Positions 17,656 to 25,843 of a stretch of DNA of 64,000 nucleotides are shown piece by piece. The position numbers and the translations under genes were made by a program. Within the stretch, counting starts at the first letter, position 1. Every line of letters starts with the position of its first letter. The notes beneath the pieces were generated by a model. It saw only the letters and a list, made by a program, of their open reading frames with translations. It was not told the origin of the DNA and did not search any database. This DNA is from Oscillospiraceae bacterium (GTDB taxonomy: Bacteria > Bacillota > Clostridia > Oscillospirales > Ruminococcaceae): NCBI GenBank assembly GCA_900768995.1, contig CAAGEZ010000026.1, positions 56,763-120,762 on the forward strand, written 5' to 3'.

Positions 17656-19421
17656 ATACCGTATTTTCTGTAAACGGCCCTGTTGTAAAGGTTCGTGATA
17701 CCTCCGATTTTGCTATGATGGAAATGGTTTATGTTGGCGCAGAACACCTTATGGGCGAGGTCATCGGCGTAAATTCCGAGGAGACCACCATTCAGGTCTA
17801 CGAGGTAACAACGGGTATGAAGCCCGGTGAGCCTGTCATCGGCACAGGTGCGCCTGTTTCCGCAGTTCTCGGCCCCGGCATAATCTCAAATATATTTGAC
17901 GGAATTGAGCGTCCTCTGAAAAAGATAGAGGAAATTTCGGGCGTATATATCTCCCCGGGCTCTAATATCGACAGCCTTGACACTGAAAAAAAGTGGAACG
18001 TTACTCTTAAAGTCAAGGTCGGTGACGAGGTGGACGGGGGAGCTGTATTTGCAGTATGCCCCGAAACTGCGCTTATCGAGCACCGCTGTATGATACCCCC
18101 GAAAATGAGCGGTGAGGTCATATTTGCCGCCGAGAACGGGGAGTACACCATTAATGACGTTATATGCCGCATAAAGTCCGCTGACGGCACCGAGCACGAG
18201 CTTACAATGTGCCAGAAGTGGCCTATCAAGCAGTCACGTCCCTTTAACAGGAGACTGCCCGTTGACCGCCCTCTTATCACAGGTCAGCGAGTTATCGACA
18301 CTATCCTGCCCATTGCCAAGGGCGGCACGGCTGCCGTCCCCGGAGGCTTCGGAACAGGCAAAACTATGACCCAGCATCAGCTTGCAAAGTGGTGCGACGC
18401 TGATATCATCGTTTATATCGGCTGCGGTGAGCGTGGCAACGAGATGACTCAGGTTCTTGAGGAATTTTCGGGACTTATCGACCCCAAGACCAACCGTCCC
18501 CTTACCGACAGAACGGTTCTTATCGCAAATACATCAAATATGCCCGTTGCAGCCCGTGAGGCTTCGATATACACAGGCATCACCATAGCCGAGTATTACC
18601 GTGATATGGGCTACCATATCGCAATTATGGCGGATTCAACATCAAGATGGGCTGAGGCTCTCCGTGAGATAAGCGGCCGTCTTGAGGAAATGCCTGCGGA
18701 GGAGGGTTTCCCCGCATATCTCCCGTCAAGACTTTCCGAGTTCTACGAGCGTGCAGGCTATGTGGAGAATTTGAACGGCAGCGAGGGCAGCGTGTCCATT
18801 ATCGGTGCGGTATCTCCCCAGGGCTCGGACTTTTCCGAGCCTGTTACTCAGAACACAAAGCGCTTTGTCCGCTGCTTCTGGGCGCTTGACAAGGCTCTTG
18901 CCTATGCCCGTCATTATCCCGCTATCAACTGGAACAACAGCTATTCCGAATACACCGATGACTTGAGCGAGTATTATTACAAGAACGTTGACAAGGACTT
19001 CCTTCTGTACCGTCAGCGAATTTCCTCCCTGCTTATCGAGGAAAACAAGCTTATGGAGATAGTTAAGCTCATCGGTGCGGACGTTCTTCCTGATGACCAG
19101 AAGCTTGTCATTGAGACCGCACGAGTTATCCGTGTGGGATTTTTGCAGCAGAATGCTTATCACAAGGACGATACCTATGTTCCCCTTGACAAGCAGTTCA
19201 AGATGATGAAAGCGATACTCACCCTTTATGATGAGTGCCGCAGCGCTGTGGAGAAAAATGTTCCCATTAACCGAATCATCGCCACGGGAATTTTCGACAA
19301 AGTGATCAAAATGAAGTATGACATTCCCAATGACAAGCCCGAGCTTTTCCGCAGACTTGAAGTTGAGATAGAGCAGACTGTGAAAAAAGAAATAAAGCTC
19401 TGCACTGAGGAGGGAAGATAA
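17652..19421 (+). CDS. atpA: V/A-type ATPase catalytic subunit A
   Basis: Catalytic nucleotide-binding subunit of the V1/A1 sector. 589 residues. The beta-barrel N-terminus (FSVNGPVVKVRDTSDFAMMEMVYVG) is followed by the A-type insert domain (~115-190), then Walker A PGGFGTGKTM (~232-241) and GCGERGNEMTQVLEEF. The sequence IAIMADSTSRWAEALREISGRLEEMPAEEGFPAYL is characteristic. The start is GTG overlapping the stop of subunit E. No intein is present. Gene B follows with a one-base overlap. Confidence 0.97.
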   Translation: MNTVFSVNGPVVKVRDTSDFAMMEMVYVGAEHLMGEVIGVNSEETTIQVYEVTTGMKPGEPVIGTGAPVSAVLGPGIISNIFDGIERPLKKIEEISGVYISPGSNIDSLDTEKKWNVTLKVKVGDEVDGGAVFAVCPETALIEHRCMIPPKMSGEVIFAAENGEYTINDVICRIKSADGTEHELTMCQKWPIKQSRPFNRRLPVDRPLITGQRVIDTILPIAKGGTAAVPGGFGTGKTMTQHQLAKWCDADIIVYIGCGERGNEMTQVLEEFSGLIDPKTNRPLTDRTVLIANTSNMPVAAREASIYTGITIAEYYRDMGYHIAIMADSTSRWAEALREISGRLEEMPAEEGFPAYLPSRLSEFYERAGYVENLNGSEGSVSIIGAVSPQGSDFSEPVTQNTKRFVRCFWALDKALAYARHYPAINWNNSYSEYTDDLSEYYYKNVDKDFLLYRQRISSLLIEENKLMEIVKLIGADVLPDDQKLVIETARVIRVGFLQQNAYHKDDTYVPLDKQFKMMKAILTLYDECRSAVEKNVPINRIIATGIFDKVIKMKYDIPNDKPELFRRLEVEIEQTVKKEIKLCTEEGR

Positions 19422-20818
19422 TGGCTGTTCAGTATATCGGACTTAAGGAGATCAACGGCCCCCTTATCGCCCTTGACAATGTTACGGGCGTTTCATATGA
19501 CGAGGTTGCGGAAATTCAGCTCGATGACGGAACTGTGAGAACGGGAAGAGTCGTTCAGATAGACGGCAGCCGTGCTGTTTTGCAGGTCTTTGAGGGCACA
19601 AAGGGACTTTCCCTCCGCAACACACGAACAAGATTTACGGGCAAGCCTATGGAAATGCCTCTCTCCGAAGAGCTTCTCGGAAGAGTGTTCAACGGTGCAG
19701 GCAGACCTATTGACGGACTGGGCGAGATATATGCCGAGAAATATGCAGACATCAACGGCAAGCCTCTTAACCCCGTTGCCCGTTCATATCCCAGAAACTA
19801 CATCAATACGGGCATATCCTCCATCGACGCCCTGACCACTCTTATCAGAGGTCAGAAGCTGCCTATTTTCTCAGGTTCGGGACTTTCCCACAACAAGCTT
19901 GCTGTGCAGATAGTCCGTCAGGCTAAAATTGCCGAGGAAAGCGGACAGGATTTTGCAGTGGTTTTCGCCGCAATGGGCGTTAAGAACGATATTGCGGATT
20001 ATTTCAGAAAGAACTTCGAGGAAAGCGGTGTTCTCCAGCGAGTTGTAATGTTCCTCAATCTTTCAAATGATCCCATAATCGAACGTATCCTTACACCGAA
20101 ATGTGCTCTTACCGCTGCGGAGTACCTTGCTTTTGAGAAAAATATGCATATCCTTGTTATTCTTACGGATATGACCAGCTATGCCGAGGCTCTTCGTGAG
20201 TTCTCCTCCTCAAAGGGCGAGATCCCCGCAAGAAAGGGCTATCCGGGATATCTTTATTCCGACCTTGCATCGCTATATGAGAGAGCGGGAATCGTTGAAG
20301 GCTCTGAGGGTTCTGTTACGCAGATACCAATTCTCACAATGCCAAATGATGACATTACCCACCCCATTCCCGACCTTACGGGATACATTACCGAGGGTCA
20401 GATAGTTCTTGACAGAAGTCTTGACCAAAACGGCGTATATCCGCCAGTTGCGGTTCTTCCCAGCCTTTCACGACTGATGAAGGACGGCATCGGCGAGGGC
20501 TTTACCAGAGCAGACCACTCCGACTGTGCAAACCAGCTTTTTGCGGCATATGCAAAGGTGCAGGACGCACGTTCCCTTGCTTCGGTAATCGGTGAAGACG
20601 AGCTTTCGCCTCTTGACAAGGCATATCTCCGTTTCGGACGGCTTTTTGAAAAGCACTTCTTAAATCAAGGCTTTGATGAAAACAGGTCTATCGACGAGAC
20701 CCTTGATCTCGGCTGGGCACTGCTTTCCACGCTGCCACGTTCCGCACTTGACCGTGTTGATGACAAGCTGCTTGACAAGAAGTATGACCCCGACAAGGCG
20801 GCTCAGTTTACAGATTAA
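19421..20818 (+). CDS. atpB: V/A-type ATPase subunit B
   Basis: Non-catalytic nucleotide-binding subunit alternating with A in the V1/A1 hexamer. 465 residues. GISSIDALTTLIRGQKLPIFSGSGLSHNKLAVQI marks the degenerate P-loop, as expected for B. ILTDMTSYAEALREFSSSKGEIPARKGYPGYLYSDLASLYERAG and GSVTQIPILTMPNDDITHPIPDLTGYITEGQI are highly conserved. Confidence 0.97.
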   Translation: MAVQYIGLKEINGPLIALDNVTGVSYDEVAEIQLDDGTVRTGRVVQIDGSRAVLQVFEGTKGLSLRNTRTRFTGKPMEMPLSEELLGRVFNGAGRPIDGLGEIYAEKYADINGKPLNPVARSYPRNYINTGISSIDALTTLIRGQKLPIFSGSGLSHNKLAVQIVRQAKIAEESGQDFAVVFAAMGVKNDIADYFRKNFEESGVLQRVVMFLNLSNDPIIERILTPKCALTAAEYLAFEKNMHILVILTDMTSYAEALREFSSSKGEIPARKGYPGYLYSDLASLYERAGIVEGSEGSVTQIPILTMPNDDITHPIPDLTGYITEGQIVLDRSLDQNGVYPPVAVLPSLSRLMKDGIGEGFTRADHSDCANQLFAAYAKVQDARSLASVIGEDELSPLDKAYLRFGRLFEKHFLNQGFDENRSIDETLDLGWALLSTLPRSALDRVDDKLLDKKYDPDKAAQFTD

Positions 20819-20832
20819 AGGAGTGAGGTCAG

Positions 20833-21519
20833 TTGGCAGATCAGGTTTTTCCCACCAAAGGCAACCTTCTTAATGTAAAAAAATCCCTGTCTCTTGCACG
20901 TGTGGGCTATGAGCTGCTTGACCGCAAGAGAAATGTCCTTATCAGGGAACTGATGATGATGGTAGATGCCGCAAAGGCGCTCCGTGGCTCTATCACTGAC
21001 ACATACAAGGACGCTTATGCCGCTTTGCAGCGTGCTAATATCACAATGGGACTTATTAGCCGTGTGGCTGAGGGTATGCCCATTGAACAGAGCGTCAATG
21101 TGACCTACAGGAGCGTTATGGGCTGCGAGCTTCCCAAGGTGAGCCTCGATGTTTCCGCCAATCATCTTACCTACGGCTTTGAAAATACCGACGGAAATGT
21201 TGATATGGCGTACATCAGCTTCAACCGTGTAAAGCAGATGACGGCGATGCTTGCAGAGGTGGACAACAGTGTTTTCAGGCTTGCAAATGCCATAAAGAAA
21301 ACCCAGACCCGTGCAAATGCGCTGAAAAATATCGTTATACCAAGGTATGAGGAAACGGTGAAATTCATCGAGAACAGCCTTGAAGAAAAGGAACGAGAGG
21401 AATTTTCACGTCAGAAGGTCATCAAGGCTCAGAAAGAGCGTCGAAAGCTTCGTGGCAGGGCAGTTCCAACAGAGAAATTTACCGTTCCCGATGTGGAGCA
21501 GTTCCTTAAAAATGGGTAA
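20833..21519 (+). CDS. V/A-type ATPase subunit D
   Basis: Central rotor shaft subunit, a long antiparallel coiled coil. 228 residues. PTKGNLLNVKKSLSLARVGYELLDRKRNVLIREL at the N-terminus and IKKTQTRANALKNIVIPRYEETVKFIENSLEEKEREEFSRQKVIK near the C-terminus are diagnostic. The start is TTG behind AAAGGAGTG. It is the last gene of the operon and is followed by a strong terminator. Confidence 0.93.
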   Translation: MADQVFPTKGNLLNVKKSLSLARVGYELLDRKRNVLIRELMMMVDAAKALRGSITDTYKDAYAALQRANITMGLISRVAEGMPIEQSVNVTYRSVMGCELPKVSLDVSANHLTYGFENTDGNVDMAYISFNRVKQMTAMLAEVDNSVFRLANAIKKTQTRANALKNIVIPRYEETVKFIENSLEEKEREEFSRQKVIKAQKERRKLRGRAVPTEKFTVPDVEQFLKNG

Positions 21520-21523
21520 AAAA

Positions 21524-21557
21524 ATCCCCCGTATTATTCATACGGGGGATAGCTTTT
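21524..21557 (+). terminator. Terminator of the V-ATPase operon
   Basis: Perfect 11-bp stem ATCCCCCGTAT / ATACGGGGGAT with a 5-base loop, followed by AGCTTTTTGT. It also lies just beyond the stop of the converging DUF6465 gene. Confidence 0.9.
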
Positions 21558-21565
21558 TGTAAGAA

Positions 21566-22009
21566 TCAAAGAACGATATACTTTCCTTCGGGATTGCCGT
21601 TTACAACATAGTAAGCTCTCAGCTCGCCGTTTTCAGCCTTGACATAAACATCAATGCTCTTGACGTGCTTGCGGCTGCCGTTCTTGTAATCAGCTTTGCA
21701 AAGCTCGGTGATGTCGGCAACTGTGTGCTCGCCTGCACCCTGAATGAGGAATACATCGGTCTTTACAGGAGCCTTTTTAGCAGCAGGCTTCTTTGCAGGA
21801 GCGGACTTTTCTGCCTTTATCTCAGCTACTGTTTCCGCAACTGTCTCAGCAACTTTTTCTAAAGCCTCTTTAACAGGAGCGGGCTTTTCAGCGGGAGCCT
21901 TTATCTCTGCGGCGGGCTTAACATTTTCAACAACTTCAGCGGTCTTGGCAGGCTTTGCAGCAGCTGCATTAACTGCGGGCTTGGACTGGTTAGTTTTATA
22001 TTTTGCCAT
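21566..22009 (-). CDS. DUF6465-like protein with Ala/Lys/Pro-rich N-terminus
   Basis: 147 residues from the ATG at 22009, which is preceded by GGAGG; upstream in-frame sequence has no start signal. Residues 1-85 are low-complexity Ala/Pro/Lys/Glu, including repeats of VAETVAE, probably disordered. The C-terminal ~60 residues (VFLIQGAGEHTVADITELCKADYKNG, then SIDVYVKAENGELRAYYVVNG) form a small beta-rich domain matching the DUF6465 group of clostridia. Function is unknown. The basic tail is compatible with nucleic-acid or surface binding, but nothing proves it. Confidence 0.75.
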   Translation of the reverse strand: MAKYKTNQSKPAVNAAAAKPAKTAEVVENVKPAAEIKAPAEKPAPVKEALEKVAETVAETVAEIKAEKSAPAKKPAAKKAPVKTDVFLIQGAGEHTVADITELCKADYKNGSRKHVKSIDVYVKAENGELRAYYVVNGNPEGKYIVL

Positions 22010-22189
22010 AACAGAAAACCTCCATTTTTTTATGTTATAAACAGTATAACATTTTATTTTGCTTTTGTCAAATATTGTATGATATAATTTACTAATTATA
22101 CTAAAACAATAGCTTAACAAATAGGTTTTTTGATTATTTTTACATTCCACAGCGGAAATGTAGGCATTATTTCCTCAACATTTTTACAA

Positions 22190-22828
22190 TCAGCCGTTAA
22201 CAGTCTTCCGGTCCTTTCCGCCGTGCTTTAAGATAGGGGATATGTACTTATAAATAGCCACGGTGATAACAGCACTGAAAAGTCCCTTGATGAATGTGAA
22301 TGGCATATTGAACCAGATAAGTGCATCGAGAAGTGAATCCACCTTGGGGTTGATAGCCTTGTATGCATTGATGATGGCGTCCATAGGCATAAACTTGGTG
22401 TAAATGGGATAGATGAAGAAATAGTTTGAGAAAATACTCAGTATCGCCATTGACGCTGCACCTACGAATGAACCGACGATAGCACGGGTCTTGGTCTTGT
22501 TGGATTTATAAATAAGACCTGCGGGGACAACGAATGCACAGCCGAGAATGAAGTTTGAAAGCTCGCCAACTCCGCCTGTGCCCGTTTTCATCAGTGCGAT
22601 GAGGTTTTTTATCAGGCACACGCAGGCACCCGAAAGGGGACCTATAGCGAATGATGAGATAAGTGCGGGCAGCTCGGAAAGGTCAAACTTGATAAAGCTG
22701 GGCATAAACATTGGAACGGGAAACTCCAGAAACTGGAGCACCGCAGCCATTGCGCCCATCATTGCTGTGACAGTGAGCTGGCGTGTTTTTGATGTTTCGG
22801 TGTTTGGCTTGAAGATTTGGTTTTTCAT
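22190..22828 (-). CDS. ribU: Riboflavin ECF transporter S component RibU
   Basis: Substrate-binding membrane subunit of an energy-coupling-factor transporter. 212 residues with about six transmembrane helices. TRQLTVTAMMGAMAAVLQFLEFPVP near the N-terminus and the helix with GPLSGACVCLIKNL are typical of RibU. The start at 22828 has GGAGG at the right spacing. The FMN riboswitch directly upstream gives independent evidence that the substrate is riboflavin or FMN. The shared EcfA/A'/T module is not in this window. Confidence 0.92.
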   Translation of the reverse strand: MKNQIFKPNTETSKTRQLTVTAMMGAMAAVLQFLEFPVPMFMPSFIKFDLSELPALISSFAIGPLSGACVCLIKNLIALMKTGTGGVGELSNFILGCAFVVPAGLIYKSNKTKTRAIVGSFVGAASMAILSIFSNYFFIYPIYTKFMPMDAIINAYKAINPKVDSLLDALIWFNMPFTFIKGLFSAVITVAIYKYISPILKHGGKDRKTVNG

Positions 22829-22887
22829 ACAGATTCCTCCATAAAATAAATTTATAATAAAAAGCAATCTGTTTATGAAAATAACAA

Positions 22888-22917
22888 CTGCCCGTAAAGC
22901 ATAATGCTTCACGGGCA
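22888..22917 (-). terminator. Riboswitch-controlled terminator before ribU
   Basis: On the minus strand GCCCGT / ACGGGC with an inner GAAGCA/TGCTTT pairing forms a hairpin followed by a U-containing run. It lies between the FMN aptamer and the ribU start, where the expression platform is expected. Confidence 0.7.
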
Positions 22918-22940
22918 GCGGGTCATACGCAGTTAAACGC

Positions 22941-23058
22941 TGTGTTTCTTTCATCCGGACTATACCGTCGGTTTCGGAATTTCACCGAATCATGCCGCTG
23001 AAAACCAGCAGGCTCGTGGACTTTACCACCGGTGAGGAATTGCACCTCGCCCTGAAAC
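22941..23058 (-). ncRNA. FMN riboswitch (RFN element)
   Basis: Read on the minus strand it contains the conserved blocks in order: CAGGGCGAGGTG, AATTCCTCACCGGTGGT, AGTCCACGAGC, GATTCGGTGAAATTCCGAA, ACCGACGGTATAGTCCGGA and TGAAAGAAA. This is the six-stem FMN aptamer. It precedes ribU and a candidate terminator hairpin, so FMN should turn riboflavin uptake off. Confidence 0.97.
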
Positions 23059-23087
23059 AAATTGCAGTTTATTCGGTTGTATATGCC

Positions 23088-23561
23088 TTATTCCTCAGTC
23101 TCCTCGGACTCCTCTTCGTCCTCGATGTCATCAAGGTCAAATTCGAGAAGCTCGTTGCAGTTGGGGCAGTTGATAGAACCGTCCTCGATCATTGCAGAGT
23201 TGAGACAGATGGTATCGCCGCAGGTGGGACAGGTAACTTCATAGAGATCATCGTCATCGAAAAGCTCTTCGTCATCGTCCTCATCATCGTAGATATCGTC
23301 GTAATCCTCTTCGTCATCATCATCGCAGCAGCAGTCATCGTCGTCATCATCTTCGGTCTCGTAAAGATCCTTTTCAACCTCTCCGAGGTCCTCATCGATA
23401 ACGTCAACTACTTCTGTGAGATCCTCAACGTCGCTCTTGACATCTGCGATCTCGGCAGCCATATCGCTGAGAATATCGGCCATAGCGGCAATAACCTTGT
23501 CGTCGGTGCCAAGACCTTCAATAAGTCCCTTGAGATAAGCGGTTTTTTCAGTAAGTGTCAT
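23088..23561 (-). CDS. CD1247-type protein with acidic tract and zinc ribbon
   Basis: 157 residues. The N-terminal ~60 residues (MTLTEKTAYLKGLIEGLGTDD...DILSDMAAEIADVKSDVEDLTEVVDVIDEDL) are a helical CD1247-like domain. A remarkable tract of ~35 residues that is mostly Asp follows and contains three adjacent cysteines (DDDCCCDDD). A zinc ribbon (CPTC...CPNC) is next, then an acidic tail. Its position just downstream of efp and pepP is conserved in clostridia. Function is unknown. Confidence 0.8.
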   Translation of the reverse strand: MTLTEKTAYLKGLIEGLGTDDKVIAAMADILSDMAAEIADVKSDVEDLTEVVDVIDEDLGEVEKDLYETEDDDDDDCCCDDDDEEDYDDIYDDEDDDEELFDDDDLYEVTCPTCGDTICLNSAMIEDGSINCPNCNELLEFDLDDIEDEEESEETEE

Positions 23562-23606
23562 AGGTTACAGCCTCCTTGAAATAAACATAATATTTATGGC
23601 AAAAGC

Positions 23607-24164
23607 TTACGCTCTTTCCATATACTCGCCTGTACGTGTGTCGATACGGATCATATCGCCCTCGTTGATGAAGAGGGGGACCTTGATCTCTGCGCCTGTT
23701 TCGAGAGTTGCAGGCTTTGTAGCGTTGGTAGCGGTATCGCCCTTGAAGCCGGGGTCAGTCTGAGTAACCTGAAGCTCAACGAAGTTGGGGGGCTCTACAG
23801 CGAAAACCTTGCCCTTGTAGGAACATACCTTGCAGATCATCTGCTCCTTGACGAACTTGAAGTTGTCGGAAAGCTCAGCGGAGCTGATAGGAGTCTGCTC
23901 GTAGGTCTCAGGGTCCATAAAGTAATAAAGATCGCCGTCGTTGTAGGAGTATTCCATATCCTTTCTCTCAACGTAAGCGGTAGGGAATTTTGCGGAAGGG
24001 TTGTAGCTCTTTTCAACTACGGAACCGGTGATAACATTCTTGATCTTGGTTCTTACGAAAGCAGCACCTTTACCGGGCTTAACGTGCTGGAATTCAACGA
24101 TCTGAAGAACGTTGCCGTCCTCCTCGAAAGTCATTCCGTTTCTGAAATCGCCTGCTGAAATCAT
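23607..24164 (-). CDS. efp: Elongation factor P
   Basis: Translation factor that relieves ribosome stalling at polyproline. 185 residues in three beta-barrel domains. MISAGDFRNGMTFEEDGNVLQIVEFQHVKPGKGAAFVRTKIKN carries the conserved lysine loop (PGKGAA). GDTATNATKPATLETGAEIKVPLFINEGD and IRIDTRTGEYMERA complete the family pattern. It follows pepP on the same strand. Confidence 0.97.
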   Translation of the reverse strand: MISAGDFRNGMTFEEDGNVLQIVEFQHVKPGKGAAFVRTKIKNVITGSVVEKSYNPSAKFPTAYVERKDMEYSYNDGDLYYFMDPETYEQTPISSAELSDNFKFVKEQMICKVCSYKGKVFAVEPPNFVELQVTQTDPGFKGDTATNATKPATLETGAEIKVPLFINEGDMIRIDTRTGEYMERA

Positions 24165-24274
24165 ATTTAACCTCCAAAAGTTTTAGAATTGAGAGCTGAA
24201 AATGCTCCCTGCTGCGAAATAATCATTATTTAATTTATATCATACCACATTTGCGGCAATAATGCAATACCTTT

Positions 24275-25342
24275 TTATAATTTTATAAGATTTTTAGGTG
24301 CATTTGTCAAATTATAACAAGAATTTTGTTTTATTACAACAAAATCCTCTATTCTTACGCCGAATTTTTTGGGAAGATATATGCCCGGTTCAACGGTTAT
24401 GACCATATTTTCTCTGAGCACTGTCTCGTCACGGGTGTTTGCGCAGGGGGCTTCGTGGATCTCCATACCGACGCAGTGACCGAGGCCGTGACCGAAATAG
24501 TCACCGTAGCTGTTTGCGGATATGAAATCTCTTGCAACCTGATCGAGACGTTTGCCAGTTATGCCCTCAGCGGCGGCATTTATCGCCCTGTTCTGAGCTT
24601 CGAGCACAACTGAATACACCCTTTCCATTTCCTCGGAAATATTGCCCACAGCCACAGTTCTCGTCATATCGCTGTGATAGCCCTCATAAACGGCACCGAA
24701 ATCCATAAGCACGAAATCGCCCTTTTTAACAGTCCGTTCCGAGGGAACGCCGTGGGGCATAGAGGTAGTCGAACCGCAGAGGGCAATTGTCTCAAAGGAA
24801 AGGTCATCGGCTCCGTTTCTCAGCATATAGTTGTTGAGAGTGAGGGCAATTTCCTTTTCGGTAACGCCCTCTTTGATAAAGTTGAGAGTCTCCTGAAAAG
24901 CATATTCGGCAATACGCTGGGCGTGTTCGATAAGCTTTATCTCCTCATCTGTCTTTATCATTCGCATCTCACTGATGATCCTGCTCAGGTCGGAGGAGCT
25001 GTTGAATGAGCCTGCGCCCTTGATATTTTCACGGAGTGCGGCAAAATCGGAAAGGGTCAGCGTGTCGCTCTCCACCCACACACATTCGGCGTGATTTTCC
25101 GCAATAAGCTCGGATATCTGCTCATAAAGCCTTTTTTGCAGTATAACATCGCAGTCGGTCACGATGTCGGAGGCTTTCTCGAAATATCTCGAATCTATAA
25201 TAAGGTATGCATTTTTTTTGAAAATGACAAGAGTTCCTGCGGAGGATTTCATTCCCGTGAAGTAGCGTCTATTTACGTCGGAGGTGATAAGTGCGCAGGC
25301 ATTTTCGGGAAGCTTTCCACGGAGAATTTCTATTCTGTTCAT
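24275..25342 (-). CDS. pepP: M24 Xaa-Pro aminopeptidase
   Basis: Cytosolic metallopeptidase removing N-terminal residues before proline. 355 residues: an N-terminal creatinase-like domain (1-120) and a C-terminal pita-bread domain. The two-metal ligands are seen as LMDFGAVYEGYHSDMTRT (two Asp), GHGLGHCVGMEIHEAP (His), TVEPGIYL (Glu) and GVRIEDFVVI (Glu). Its ATG overlaps the aroQ stop (ATGA), so the two are translationally coupled. Confidence 0.94.
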   Translation of the reverse strand: MNRIEILRGKLPENACALITSDVNRRYFTGMKSSAGTLVIFKKNAYLIIDSRYFEKASDIVTDCDVILQKRLYEQISELIAENHAECVWVESDTLTLSDFAALRENIKGAGSFNSSSDLSRIISEMRMIKTDEEIKLIEHAQRIAEYAFQETLNFIKEGVTEKEIALTLNNYMLRNGADDLSFETIALCGSTTSMPHGVPSERTVKKGDFVLMDFGAVYEGYHSDMTRTVAVGNISEEMERVYSVVLEAQNRAINAAAEGITGKRLDQVARDFISANSYGDYFGHGLGHCVGMEIHEAPCANTRDETVLRENMVITVEPGIYLPKKFGVRIEDFVVIKQNSCYNLTNAPKNLIKL

Positions 25343-25782
25343 ACGTTCTGCTCCAGTATTGATTTGAGGGCGTAAAGTCCCAAGATGTAGCTTTCCTTGC
25401 CGAAGCCTGCGATCTGACCTGCGCAGACAGGGGAGATTACGGAGTGGTGGCGGAACTCCTCACGCTTGTGGATATTGGACATATGCACTTCGATAACGGG
25501 TATCTTGACGGCGGCAATTGCGTCCCTGATAGCATAGCTGTAGTGAGTGTATGCACCTGCATTCAGGACTATTCCCGAAAAATCAAGGCGTGCGGCGTGA
25601 ATTCGGTCGATTATCTCGCCCTCGTGGTTGGACTGGCAGCATTCGCAGGCTTCAAAGCCCAGCTCCGCAGCCTTTGCGGTTATCTCGGCGCAGATGCTTT
25701 TGTAGCTGTCACTGCCGTATGTTCCCGGCTCTCTTTCGCCGAGAAGATTGAGGTTCGGGCCATTTATTATAAGTACGTTCAT
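25339..25782 (-). CDS. aroQ: Type II 3-dehydroquinate dehydratase
   Basis: Shikimate-pathway enzyme turning 3-dehydroquinate into 3-dehydroshikimate. 147 residues, dodecameric family. INGPNLNLLGEREPGTYG carries the flexible lid with the catalytic Arg and Tyr. Asn and His follow in VLNAGAYTHYSYAIRDAI, then EVHMSNIHKREEFRHHSVISPVCAGQIAGFG. It is the first gene of the aroQ-pepP pair, and no other shikimate genes are nearby. Confidence 0.96.
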   Translation of the reverse strand: MNVLIINGPNLNLLGEREPGTYGSDSYKSICAEITAKAAELGFEACECCQSNHEGEIIDRIHAARLDFSGIVLNAGAYTHYSYAIRDAIAAVKIPVIEVHMSNIHKREEFRHHSVISPVCAGQIAGFGKESYILGLYALKSILEQNV

Positions 25783-25843
25783 AGGTGAAAATTCCTTTCA
25801 AAAGTTGGCTTTGATATAATTATAATTCCAAATTGTGGGAATG

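Noticed and set aside
22928..23058. A tRNA-like or coding reading of the structured region upstream of ribU
   Set aside because: All conserved FMN aptamer blocks are present in order, which explains the structure.
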